Made by a program: the position numbers and the translations under genes. The notes under the pieces are model-generated. The model was given only the letters and a program-made list of their open reading frames with translations. It did no database searches and had not been told where the DNA came from. A DNA stretch of 43,591 nt. Origin: an uncultured Alphaproteobacteria bacterium. Lineage in GTDB: Bacteria > Pseudomonadota > Alphaproteobacteria > Rhodobacterales > Rhodobacteraceae. Of the stretch, positions 1-6,280 are shown in pieces (position 1 is the first letter of the stretch; each line of letters starts with the position of its first letter). Where the stretch lies: assembly GCA_902556405.1 (NCBI GenBank), contig CACDWF010000013.1, positions 1-43,591 on the forward strand. Reading direction: 5' to 3'.

Positions 1-47
1 AAGAACATACTACGTGAGTACCCCCTGTGTCCCATTCTTGGGAAGGG
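1..47. repeat. dispersed intergenic repeat, copy 1 (cut by window edge)
   Basis: This is the partial first copy of a repeat family seen three times in the first 2.1 kb. It shares AAGA, TACGTG (11-16), TGTGTCCCAT (26-35) and AAGGG (43-47) with copy 2. The spacing is identical for the first three blocks and one base off for the last. The upstream half would lie outside the window. It sits downstream of the cyclase gene. Confidence 0.6.
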
Positions 48-119
48 AAAGCAAAATTTTTTACTCTAGCCAAGCGCTGTTTTAAATTGAAAAAGGCATT
101 AATTGGAGTTACTAAAAAA

Positions 120-1406
120 TTAGAAAATAACTTTATGTAGGTCCACTTTTTCCTTACGGCCTCTAATTGAGAAGTTCTTAATTACTTCCGACTTTGGCTT
201 CTCACTTAAGTGTCTCATAAATTCATCTGAGATTAAAAAGTTGCAACCAACTTCTTTGCAAGCTTCACAAATTCTACTAGCCAGATTTACAGCATCTCCT
301 ATCACAGTATATTCAATTCTCTGATCACTTCCTGCGTTTCCAGCAAAACAGTTCCCATAATGAATACCGATCCTGTGCTTTATTTTTAAATTACTTGGAA
401 CCGACATATCGCTATTCCAATTATCCATTACAATCTGCATTTGTTTCGCACAATTCAAAGCATTCTGAGCATCGTTCCCTCTAGATACAGGTGTTCCAAA
501 AGTAGCCATCACGGAGTCTCCGATGAATTTATCCACTGTTCCCCCATTTGCGAAAATGGCATCAACCATCTTTGTTTGATACTTGGAAAGCAACTCCAAT
601 ACCTGATTAGGCTCCATGTTTTCAGAGAGCTTAGTAAAACCAACTATATCTGTAAAAAGTATGGCTACTTTTTTTTCCTTGCTAGATTTTGTGTCAAGAG
701 AACTTTCATTCTCTATTTCATGTCTTATATCTGGTGAGAAATATCTTCCAAGAGTAACAGATGAACGCTCTTGCTTTGCGGCATCATCTGTTACTTTTTC
801 TAATCGCCAAGCAATCCAAATTGTACCGAGGATCAAAATAACAGAAACTTGAATATTTCCCAGAAAAACCACTTTGTTCATAACCAATACATCAGAAACT
901 ATAGTTTGAGGGTCAGAAGAAAAATAGAATACAGGGACTGTTAGAGTCTTGTATAACAGTTGTGCCAAATTTAGGAGAGAGATTGCTAAAAGAGTAAGAG
1001 TTGCATAGACATTTGCAAAACAAAGCGCGATCACGCAATTAACTCCCACAAAAGTAAAAACGTAATCAAGAAACTTTCCGCCAAAAATAGCATATAAATT
1101 CCAAGCTTGATGATTAAGTTCAAATGCTTGGGCACCTAAGTAAAATCGATCGAAACTGTGCCAAAGAATTGTAATTATCAATAAAATTAAATAATTCTTT
1201 CTTGTTAAAAATATAATTATTGTGGAATAAAATGCTATCGAAAATAAAAGGCGAGAAATATGTATTTTGAAAGCTGTTTCGTTTGGGTTCAATTCTGGAA
1301 AAATTAAGTAGTATGACAATGAAAACAAGGCGCTTAGTATAAACAGAGAGCATCCTGCCTTAAGCCCTGTTATATAACGTTTATATTTTAAATCTGATAC
1401 AATCAT
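120..1406 (-). CDS. membrane-anchored class III adenylate/guanylate cyclase
   Basis: Predicted nucleotide cyclase making cAMP or cGMP from the nucleoside triphosphate. The N-terminal ~200 residues are hydrophobic, with about six membrane segments and no recognisable HAMP or PAS domain. A ~45-residue linker leads to the catalytic domain (about 245-428). The two metal-binding aspartates are visible in FTDIVGFT (D253) and FIGDSVMATFG (D297), and the transition-state pair N374/R378 in VNLASRIC, so the enzyme looks active. The nearest gene on either side is separated by copies of a dispersed repeat, and no operon partner is visible. The membrane part could sense membrane or periplasmic cues, but this is inference. 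Whether it makes cAMP or cGMP was not resolved. Confidence 0.9.
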   Translation of the reverse strand: MIVSDLKYKRYITGLKAGCSLFILSALFSLSYYLIFPELNPNETAFKIHISRLLFSIAFYSTIIIFLTRKNYLILLIITILWHSFDRFYLGAQAFELNHQAWNLYAIFGGKFLDYVFTFVGVNCVIALCFANVYATLTLLAISLLNLAQLLYKTLTVPVFYFSSDPQTIVSDVLVMNKVVFLGNIQVSVILILGTIWIAWRLEKVTDDAAKQERSSVTLGRYFSPDIRHEIENESSLDTKSSKEKKVAILFTDIVGFTKLSENMEPNQVLELLSKYQTKMVDAIFANGGTVDKFIGDSVMATFGTPVSRGNDAQNALNCAKQMQIVMDNWNSDMSVPSNLKIKHRIGIHYGNCFAGNAGSDQRIEYTVIGDAVNLASRICEACKEVGCNFLISDEFMRHLSEKPKSEVIKNFSIRGRKEKVDLHKVIF

Positions 1407-1440
1407 ACTTTACTCTATTAGATAAAATTAATGCAAGTCA

Positions 1441-1455
1441 GTTCCTATAATGAAC
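1441..1455. promoter_or_regulatory. palindrome GTTC-N7-GAAC upstream of the cyclase gene
   Basis: A perfect 4-bp inverted repeat with a 7-base spacer lies 35 bp upstream of the cyclase start, where an operator could sit. It is an inverted repeat, not the direct-repeat LexA box of alphaproteobacteria. It is short enough to arise by chance. Confidence 0.2.
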
Positions 1456-1476
1456 TTAACAGGTAAAGTTGTAAAC

Positions 1477-1545
1477 ACCCCATCTGCTGCACACTCCAAG
1501 AATATTCTACGTGTACACACTCTGTGTCCCATGGATGAATAAGGG
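1477..1545. repeat. dispersed intergenic repeat, copy 2
   Basis: The first 25 bases (1477-1501) match copy 3 (1988-2012) at 24 positions. TACGTGT follows at the same offset of 31 bases in both. The second half matches copy 1 through TGTGTCCCAT (1523-1532) and AAGGG. It contains a short hairpin, ACACA-CTC-TGTGT, and the palindrome AGAATATTCT. It lies between the divergent cyclase and ABM-like genes, in the same orientation as the other copies. Confidence 0.7.
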
Positions 1546-1660
1546 CTTGATAATTTATTATATCTTGGGTAATTCTGAATTACCAATAGAGCATTTTTTA
1601 TAAGCGCTAAATGCCATAGGCTTTATAGTAAATCTAGTTGAGTAAAAGGAAGAAATTCAG

Positions 1661-1963
1661 TTGAAAATGACTAGCGTAATAGCGATCACTCCAAAAGAGG
1701 GTTCAGCGGATGATGTGAAGCAATTAATAGTAAATAGCCGAGCAGATGGTATAGAGGGTTTAGAAAAATATAGTATCGTATTAACTAGAGAAGAGCAGTT
1801 ACTTGTTATTAATGAGTGGGTCTCGCTAGATGCTTTTATGGATTACGTGAATGGTCCTCACAATATGATTGAGTTAATTGAACATTTATGTGATCGATAT
1901 GATGAGGAAAATGTTTGTAAAGCATACTCAGGAACTGTCATTCATGAAGAATTAGCTAAATAA
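1661..1963 (+). CDS. small ABM-like (antibiotic biosynthesis monooxygenase fold) protein
   Basis: A 100-residue protein with the pattern of a dimeric alpha/beta-barrel ABM-type domain: a beta strand at the start (TSVIAITPKEG), a helix (SADDVKQLIVNSR), a middle strand (YSIVLTREEQLLVINEWVS) and a helix after LDAFMDYVNGPHN. Such small proteins act as cofactor-free monooxygenases, heme-degrading enzymes or simply oligomeric binding proteins; nothing here picks one. TTG at 1661 has an AAGGA site 10 bp upstream; the in-frame ATG at 1667 is the alternative start. The gene stands alone, flanked by two copies of the dispersed repeat about 510 bp apart, which is unusual for a single short gene. Confidence 0.7.
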   Translation: MKMTSVIAITPKEGSADDVKQLIVNSRADGIEGLEKYSIVLTREEQLLVINEWVSLDAFMDYVNGPHNMIELIEHLCDRYDEENVCKAYSGTVIHEELAK

Positions 1964-1987
1964 CGTATTAAACCGTGTTTGTGTCTT

Positions 1988-2060
1988 ACCCCATATGCTG
2001 CACACTCCAAGACTAGCATACGTGTTGAACCCGGTTGTCTGGTATGAAGAGCAGGCTTTT
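1988..2060. repeat. dispersed intergenic repeat, copy 3
   Basis: This copy is 24/25 identical to copy 2 over its first block and shares TACGTGT at 2019-2025. The second half has diverged (TTGTCTGGTATGAAG in place of TGTGTCCCATGGATG). A T-run at 2057-2064 follows, so it might act as the terminator of the ABM-like gene. It lies between that gene and the end of the tRNA-linked element. Confidence 0.65.
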
Positions 2061-2113
2061 TTTTAAATAGCAAATCGACCATCTAAATTATATAAATTTG
2101 ACATTATCTCTAC

Positions 2114-3298
2114 TCAAAGACTCTCACATGCACGGCCAACACAGATAAGGGGACAAGGCATTCCTTGCTCTGGTTCCCTAAAACAGCGCAACAGCTCTCT
2201 TGCTCCATAAATACTGTTGTTTGAGGGTGCATTATTAAACTGTTCACAGCTAAGTATCTCTAAATCTTCACACGAAGTCCCACGCTTTATACCCGCATAG
2301 TAGATTACTTCATCTTGTGGTGGATTTTTAATTGAGTTTCGGTAAGGACCAAACTTAAAACCGAGAAATTTACCTTGAGGACTAAGGTCACCTTTTATAA
2401 CACCGATAAGCCGCTCATTGACCCAAAATCTTGTAATCTCTTTGCCTTTACGCATGTCCATTTGAAATACGAAATCAAGCCATCGGTTTTTAAAATAATC
2501 ATTCATCTCCATGTTGGCTATTAACCCGGGACGTTCACAAAAATCTGATACCCTTCCCTGCATATTTTTAATTTTGCGACACTCTTCGCCCGTAGTTTTT
2601 AACTGAAAGGTCACTTGATTATTCGTGATGGTAAATGCTATCGCCGGGTCTCTTTGACGACCATTTTTTCTATCTTTTAAATCAAATGGTGAGATTGTGT
2701 GATAGTCGCTTCCAACATGATTTGGTATGAAAATCGAAAATTTATACCAGTATACTTCACCATCTCTCATCTCGTGTACCCTTGGTTTTTCTTGTATCTG
2801 TACGCGTTGCGCAGTCCCGGCTGCACCAAATCTGCCCCAATCATCTGGATGGCCTTTGTCATTCATGCTTATGGACATTCTAGCGGCTTTGCGGCCTTTG
2901 AAATCGACTATCTCAAACCCATCTACCTTATTGATGTTTCTACTATTAGGCACAAATAGTTTAGCTGTTTGTTCATCCATTATTTGTAAAAGATTTTCAT
3001 AAGAGATACCTAACCGACGGTCTGTTAAGTCGATATTTTTATCGGTTGCTATTTTTCTAAGAATTTGCAGCTCATTGCTATCAGCAACACCATCAAATTC
3101 AAGACCATGCTCTTTTAAGACGGTAAGTATTTGTTTTCTAGAATTTTTGCCGATAATACCATCAATCTGCCCTACATTATAACCAAGCGCATTTAAATAA
3201 CTTTGTATTTTAGTATTTTGTTTAATATCAGCATAGCCAACAAAAAATGGCCACGATAAGCATACAGCACATATGAAGGTATATTTTATTAGCTGCAC
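2114..3298 (-). CDS. secreted protein with peptidoglycan-binding and polysaccharide-lyase-like domains
   Basis: A 394-residue exported protein. A signal peptide spans residues 1-23 (hydrophobic run ending VGYA). A PG_binding_1-like domain follows (about 27-85, with SYLNALGYNVGQIDGIIG). The region from about 130 to 345 resembles the heparin-lyase-I/PL-type beta-jelly roll of PF14099 (EVYWYKFSIFIPNH, WLDFVFQMD, FWVNERLIG, FKFGPYRN). The C-terminus is cysteine-rich. The start is GTG at 3298 with AAGGAG eight bases upstream. It is the last gene of the alpA/HTH run. It may cleave an acidic or cell-wall-associated polysaccharide in the periplasm or outside the cell. The substrate is unknown, and the lyase match is from memory of the family pattern. 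Confidence 0.75.
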   Translation of the reverse strand: MQLIKYTFICAVCLSWPFFVGYADIKQNTKIQSYLNALGYNVGQIDGIIGKNSRKQILTVLKEHGLEFDGVADSNELQILRKIATDKNIDLTDRRLGISYENLLQIMDEQTAKLFVPNSRNINKVDGFEIVDFKGRKAARMSISMNDKGHPDDWGRFGAAGTAQRVQIQEKPRVHEMRDGEVYWYKFSIFIPNHVGSDYHTISPFDLKDRKNGRQRDPAIAFTITNNQVTFQLKTTGEECRKIKNMQGRVSDFCERPGLIANMEMNDYFKNRWLDFVFQMDMRKGKEITRFWVNERLIGVIKGDLSPQGKFLGFKFGPYRNSIKNPPQDEVIYYAGIKRGTSCEDLEILSCEQFNNAPSNNSIYGARELLRCFREPEQGMPCPLICVGRACESL

Positions 3299-3318
3299 TG
3301 AAAAACTCCTTTTTATCT

Positions 3319-3705
3319 CTAAATTCTAATTCCCAAATCTCTTGCGTCTATATACTGATTAAGATTGTCCGAAGATTTTTTCTCAATATCCTCTTTACCC
3401 TTTATTAAGCTCAAAAACCTGATTGCTAAGTTAGCTTTCTTCAATAAATCTAACCCCTCGTCATTCAAAGCGTCTGCAATAATTTTCTGAGAGGTAATTA
3501 ATAGATTTTTATGTGTATCAACAATTTCTGTTAAAACGCGTTCTGTAGCATCATTCACTGCTTCAATAAATTTATTATCCCGCCTCCAACGTGATAGCGT
3601 TTCTTCTCTAATCCCAAGCTGTTTAGAAATTTGTGAGGCTTTCACACCTGAGGCTATTAAGTGAATGGCAATAAGTTGATTTTCATTGAGTTTTGTTGAC
3701 ATCAT
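3319..3705 (-). CDS. helix-turn-helix protein, phage terminase small-subunit-like
   Basis: A 128-residue soluble protein. An N-terminal helix-turn-helix (about residues 8-45: NQLIAIHLIASGVKASQISK then LGIREETLSRWRRD) is followed by long amphipathic helices. This layout is that of phBC6A51/terminase-small-subunit-like DNA-binding proteins. The start overlaps the alpA-like gene by 23 bp and has no clear Shine-Dalgarno site, so translation is probably coupled. With no terminase large subunit or packaging genes nearby, it is more likely a regulator or remnant of a phage satellite than part of a working packaging machine. Confidence 0.65.
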   Translation of the reverse strand: MMSTKLNENQLIAIHLIASGVKASQISKQLGIREETLSRWRRDNKFIEAVNDATERVLTEIVDTHKNLLITSQKIIADALNDEGLDLLKKANLAIRFLSLIKGKEDIEKKSSDNLNQYIDARDLGIRI

Positions 3706-3922
3706 GTACCAATCTAATGGGTTTATGCCCTAAAAACCCTCTGTGCTTTTTTTGCTCGCTTATATATTTTTCAATTTCGCTTACATCCCAAACAACCTTG
3801 TTTGGTCCGAGTGGAAAAGGCTCTGGAAAATTTGAATTTGTTTTAGACCATCGTGTGACTGTAGACGGACTAATGTTCAGCATTCTTGCTACTTCTTTTT
3901 TACTGATAAAATTGGATTTCAT
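3683..3922 (-). CDS. AlpA-family excisionase/regulator
   Basis: A 79-residue winged-HTH protein. Its opening FISKKEVARMLNISPSTVTRW and the later VVWDVSEIEKYIS are typical of the AlpA/MerR-like DNA-binding fold encoded with P4-type integrases, where it controls integrase expression or excision. The ATG at 3922 is preferred because GAGG lies upstream at good spacing; a longer frame to 3964 lacks this. The upstream region (3923-4109) holds two perfect short inverted repeats, possible operators. The tail (HRGFLGHKPIRLVHDVNK) is basic. Confidence 0.85.
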   Translation of the reverse strand: MKSNFISKKEVARMLNISPSTVTRWSKTNSNFPEPFPLGPNKVVWDVSEIEKYISEQKKHRGFLGHKPIRLVHDVNKTQ

Positions 3923-3970
3923 AAAAACGACCCTCACTAAATTTAAGTTAAATTTTGGAATCATCGTCGC

Positions 3971-4012
3971 TAGATTTCGTAATCTATTTCGAAGAATAGC
4001 ATGTTTACATGC
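3971..4012. promoter_or_regulatory. two inverted repeats in the alpA upstream region, candidate operators
   Basis: TAGATT-TCGT-AATCTA (3971-3986) and GCATGT-TT-ACATGC (3999-4012) are both perfect 6-bp inverted repeats. They sit 50-90 bp upstream of the AlpA-like start and in the gap downstream of the integrase gene. Binding by AlpA or an incoming phage repressor is inference. Confidence 0.35.
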
Positions 4013-4109
4013 GCGTAATCACTCCCTAGGATTTCGCCTCGCCGTGATTCTGGCGCACAGTAGATGTGAGGTAAATTCATTATAACACCCTGTCTAAACC
4101 TAAGCAACC

Positions 4110-5291
4110 TTATGCCACATTAGATAGAACATATTTCTCCCAATCGTTCATAATAGTTTTTCTTTGCTCTATTAAATTTGACCGCATATAGGCTTTTTCC
4201 ACTTTGTCTGGCAATTGCTGCGCTTGTGAAAACTTAATGGCATAATGTTGGTATTTCCCCTGTTCTTCTGCCCAGGTTCTAAATGTTGAGCGAAAGCCAT
4301 GATTTGTGATTTTGAAATGCGGAAATCGCTTTTTCACAAATACGAGCATAGCCCCATTGGATATATGGCGTCCTGTTCCAAGGTTGGTAAACACAAATTC
4401 ATGATTATGTTTCTGTCGCATTAATGCAATAATGGATAAGGCCTCATTTGACAACGGAACCGTATGTTCTTTTCGTGCCTTCATGTTTTGATAAGGGAGC
4501 GTCCACAGCTTTTTCTTGAGATTAAATTGTTCAAACTTTGCTTTAATAACTTCACTTGTCCGAGAGGCTGTTAAAATCAACAAGCGCAATGCATACGCTG
4601 AGACCACATCATACTCACAAAGCTGTTCATAAAAATGGTGAATTTTTTCGTGCGGTAATGAGGGGTGATGCGTAATCTTTTGGATTTTATAGGGGTCTGG
4701 CATAACCTCTTGTAACCCCCCTCTCCATAGGGCTGGATTATCTCTATCGTACCATTTCTTTACTTTTGCAAACCCAAAAATTCTGAATAATCGTTGTTGT
4801 AGTCTCCGTGCCGTCTCGGTTTTCGATGACCAAATGGGTAATAAAAGCGCTTGAACATCGTTCATATTAATATCACTCAGTGGCTTTTTATCCAAATAGG
4901 GGACAGCATAATGGGTTATTGTGCTCCGCCATTGCTGTTCACTTTTGGGGTTTGTCCATTCATCTTTCTTTTTTGTTGAAATATAAATGTCAGCAATTTC
5001 GGAAAATTTTTTGTTTTGCTGTTGTCTTAAAACCTCCGCTCTATTCTTTTCGTCTATAGGGTCAATATTCTTTCTCAGTAATTGCTTGTTGCTAAGGGCA
5101 TGCTGTCGGGCATCGAAAAGGGAGACGTCTGGGAACCGCCCCAACCCCATCTCTCGTGATTTTTTGTGTGCCCTATAGCGAAAGCTCCATTTGCCTTTTC
5201 CTTTGCTCGAAATAGAAATATACAGGCCATTGCCGTCATGGTATTTGCCCTTTGGCAATACGCGTAATTGTTTTGCGTTTAGTCTCTTCAT
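4110..5291 (-). CDS. P4-type tyrosine recombinase (integrase)
   Basis: A 393-residue site-specific recombinase. The N-terminal DUF4102-type arm-binding domain is clear (KYHDGNGLYISISSKGKG, KWSFRY, REMGLGRFPDVSLFDARQ). It is followed by a core-binding SAM-like domain and the catalytic domain: Arg in LTASRTSEVI, HGFRSTFRTW (HxxR) and the nucleophile Tyr in KVEKAYMRSN. All catalytic residues appear present and the length is normal, so it may be active. The start is ATG at 5291 with GGAG eight bases upstream; an in-frame TTG at 5309 is less likely. The start faces the tRNA-Ser 3' end about 140 bp away, the usual target of this family. Confidence 0.95.
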   Translation of the reverse strand: MKRLNAKQLRVLPKGKYHDGNGLYISISSKGKGKWSFRYRAHKKSREMGLGRFPDVSLFDARQHALSNKQLLRKNIDPIDEKNRAEVLRQQQNKKFSEIADIYISTKKKDEWTNPKSEQQWRSTITHYAVPYLDKKPLSDINMNDVQALLLPIWSSKTETARRLQQRLFRIFGFAKVKKWYDRDNPALWRGGLQEVMPDPYKIQKITHHPSLPHEKIHHFYEQLCEYDVVSAYALRLLILTASRTSEVIKAKFEQFNLKKKLWTLPYQNMKARKEHTVPLSNEALSIIALMRQKHNHEFVFTNLGTGRHISNGAMLVFVKKRFPHFKITNHGFRSTFRTWAEEQGKYQHYAIKFSQAQQLPDKVEKAYMRSNLIEQRKTIMNDWEKYVLSNVA

Positions 5292-5433
5292 GTCATCTCC
5301 AGTCCACAACTCGGTCTACAAAGTGGGTTGATTTAAGATGATGTATTATGAAATAGCGTGGAGGGCTTACGTCAACAACTTCCCTTGTTTCTTTGGGTTT
5401 ATGACACAGGGTGACATAAGGAAGTTAGGTTAT

Positions 5434-5523
5434 TGGCGGAGAGACAGGGATTCGAACCCTGGAGACGGTTTCCCGCCTACACACTTTCCAGGCGTGCGCC
5501 TTCGACCACTCGGCCACCTCTCC
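5434..5523 (-). tRNA. tRNA-Ser(GGA)
   Basis: A complete 90-base class II tRNA. The acceptor GGAGAGG at 5523 downwards pairs with the 3' strand before the discriminator G and an encoded CCA (5434-5436). The anticodon stem CACGC/GTGTG encloses CTGGAAA with anticodon GGA, reading UCC/UCU. A long variable arm is present, and the T arm is CAGGG-TTCGAAT-CCCTG. Its 3' end points towards the integrase gene and is the probable integration site of the neighbouring element. Confidence 0.95.
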
Positions 5524-5551
5524 AGTATTAAAAGCATTCTACGTATTTTTA

Positions 5552-6280
5552 TTAATCTTGCAAGACCACCGAAACGCGCCTATTCATTCGGCCTTTTTTT
5601 TCCACTTTTGAAATAAAAAGCTTACCTATCTCTCCAGTTGACTTTACATGAGTCCCCCCACAAGGTTGTAAATCAATAACATTATCGGAGTTGCCTATCC
5701 TTACTAGCCTGACAAAGTCAACATTTTGCGGGGGTTTCACTGACATTGTTTTTATAAGTTGTGGTCTTTCTCTTAGTTCTTTTTGTGAGATTAGATCATA
5801 AGAAACAGCATAGTCTGCTTCTACCATAGAATTCAATTTATCTGTAATTTCTTCCTTATTAGGTGAATCCGGCATATCAAAATCCACACGACCTTTTTCA
5901 AAAGTAATTTGTCCTCCTGTTACAGGGAAAGGAAGACATACAGACAACAAGTGAAGTGCGGTGTGTGTTTTCATATATTTGTATCTAATATCCCAAGCCA
6001 ACCTTTGGGTTATTTCAGTTCCCTCCTTCAAATTGGTAACATTATCAGCATCATCAATTTTAATGTAAACCTGGCCCTCTGGCCCCTTAACCGTATCAAT
6101 TATTTTAAAGTGTGTCCCGTTAACTATAATAGTACCTGAGTCTCCTGGCTGACCTCCCCCCCTAGGATAAAAAATTGGCTCATCAAGTTTGATACCAAAC
6201 TCATTAGATATACCAATAATTCTAGCTTCATGTTCTTTTTTATAAGGAGCCTCGTTATAAACAAATTCTTGATCACTCAT
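5552..6280 (-). CDS. alanyl-tRNA editing protein (AlaX)
   Basis: A free-standing trans-editing hydrolase that removes Ser or Gly wrongly attached to tRNA-Ala. The 242 residues hold the synthetase-like GGGQPGDSG motif (41-49), the zinc-binding H106/H110 in HTALH, and C207/H211 in CGGTHV. All metal ligands of the second additional domain are therefore present. The length fits AlaX-M type proteins. The ATG overlaps the TGA of the upstream MscS gene by 4 bp (ATGA), implying translational coupling. Confidence 0.92.
   Translation of the reverse strand: MSDQEFVYNEAPYKKEHEARIIGISNEFGIKLDEPIFYPRGGGQPGDSGTIIVNGTHFKIIDTVKGPEGQVYIKIDDADNVTNLKEGTEITQRLAWDIRYKYMKTHTALHLLSVCLPFPVTGGQITFEKGRVDFDMPDSPNKEEITDKLNSMVEADYAVSYDLISQKELRERPQLIKTMSVKPPQNVDFVRLVRIGNSDNVIDLQPCGGTHVKSTGEIGKLFISKVEKKGRMNRRVSVVLQD

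Larger units (their letters stand above)
2100..5437. mobile_element. small integrated element next to tRNA-Ser
   Basis: A P4-type integrase gene lies beside the 3' end of tRNA-Ser(GGA), the usual arrangement for a tRNA-targeting island. Next come an AlpA-like regulator, a terminase-small-like HTH gene and a secreted cargo protein, all on the minus strand. The attachment site facing the tRNA should lie within the tRNA 3' part (about 5434-5460). No second copy of that tRNA end was found by eye to the left, so the far border may be outside the window or degraded. The left limit given here is only the end of the last gene that looks like cargo. Confidence 0.55.

Noticed and set aside
441-852. Plus-strand frames inside the cyclase gene
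   Set aside because: They are antisense to a well-supported catalytic domain and resemble nothing.
1441-2060. Integron-like gene cassettes with attC sites (GTTGAGT at 1637 and GTTGAAC at 2024 fit the core GTTRRRY)
   Set aside because: The matching inverted core and the paired inner arms are not at attC spacing, and the genes face different directions. A seven-base degenerate core is common by chance, and no integron integrase is present.
1-4109. A second copy of the tRNA-Ser 3' end marking the far border of the element
   Set aside because: No stretch matching the T arm and acceptor end was found by eye. The best hit (TTCGAA near 3990) is six bases only.
5338-5616. A 92-residue plus-strand open frame
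   Set aside because: It runs through the tRNA-Ser gene and the end of the AlaX gene in the opposite direction and resembles no family. It is a chance frame.
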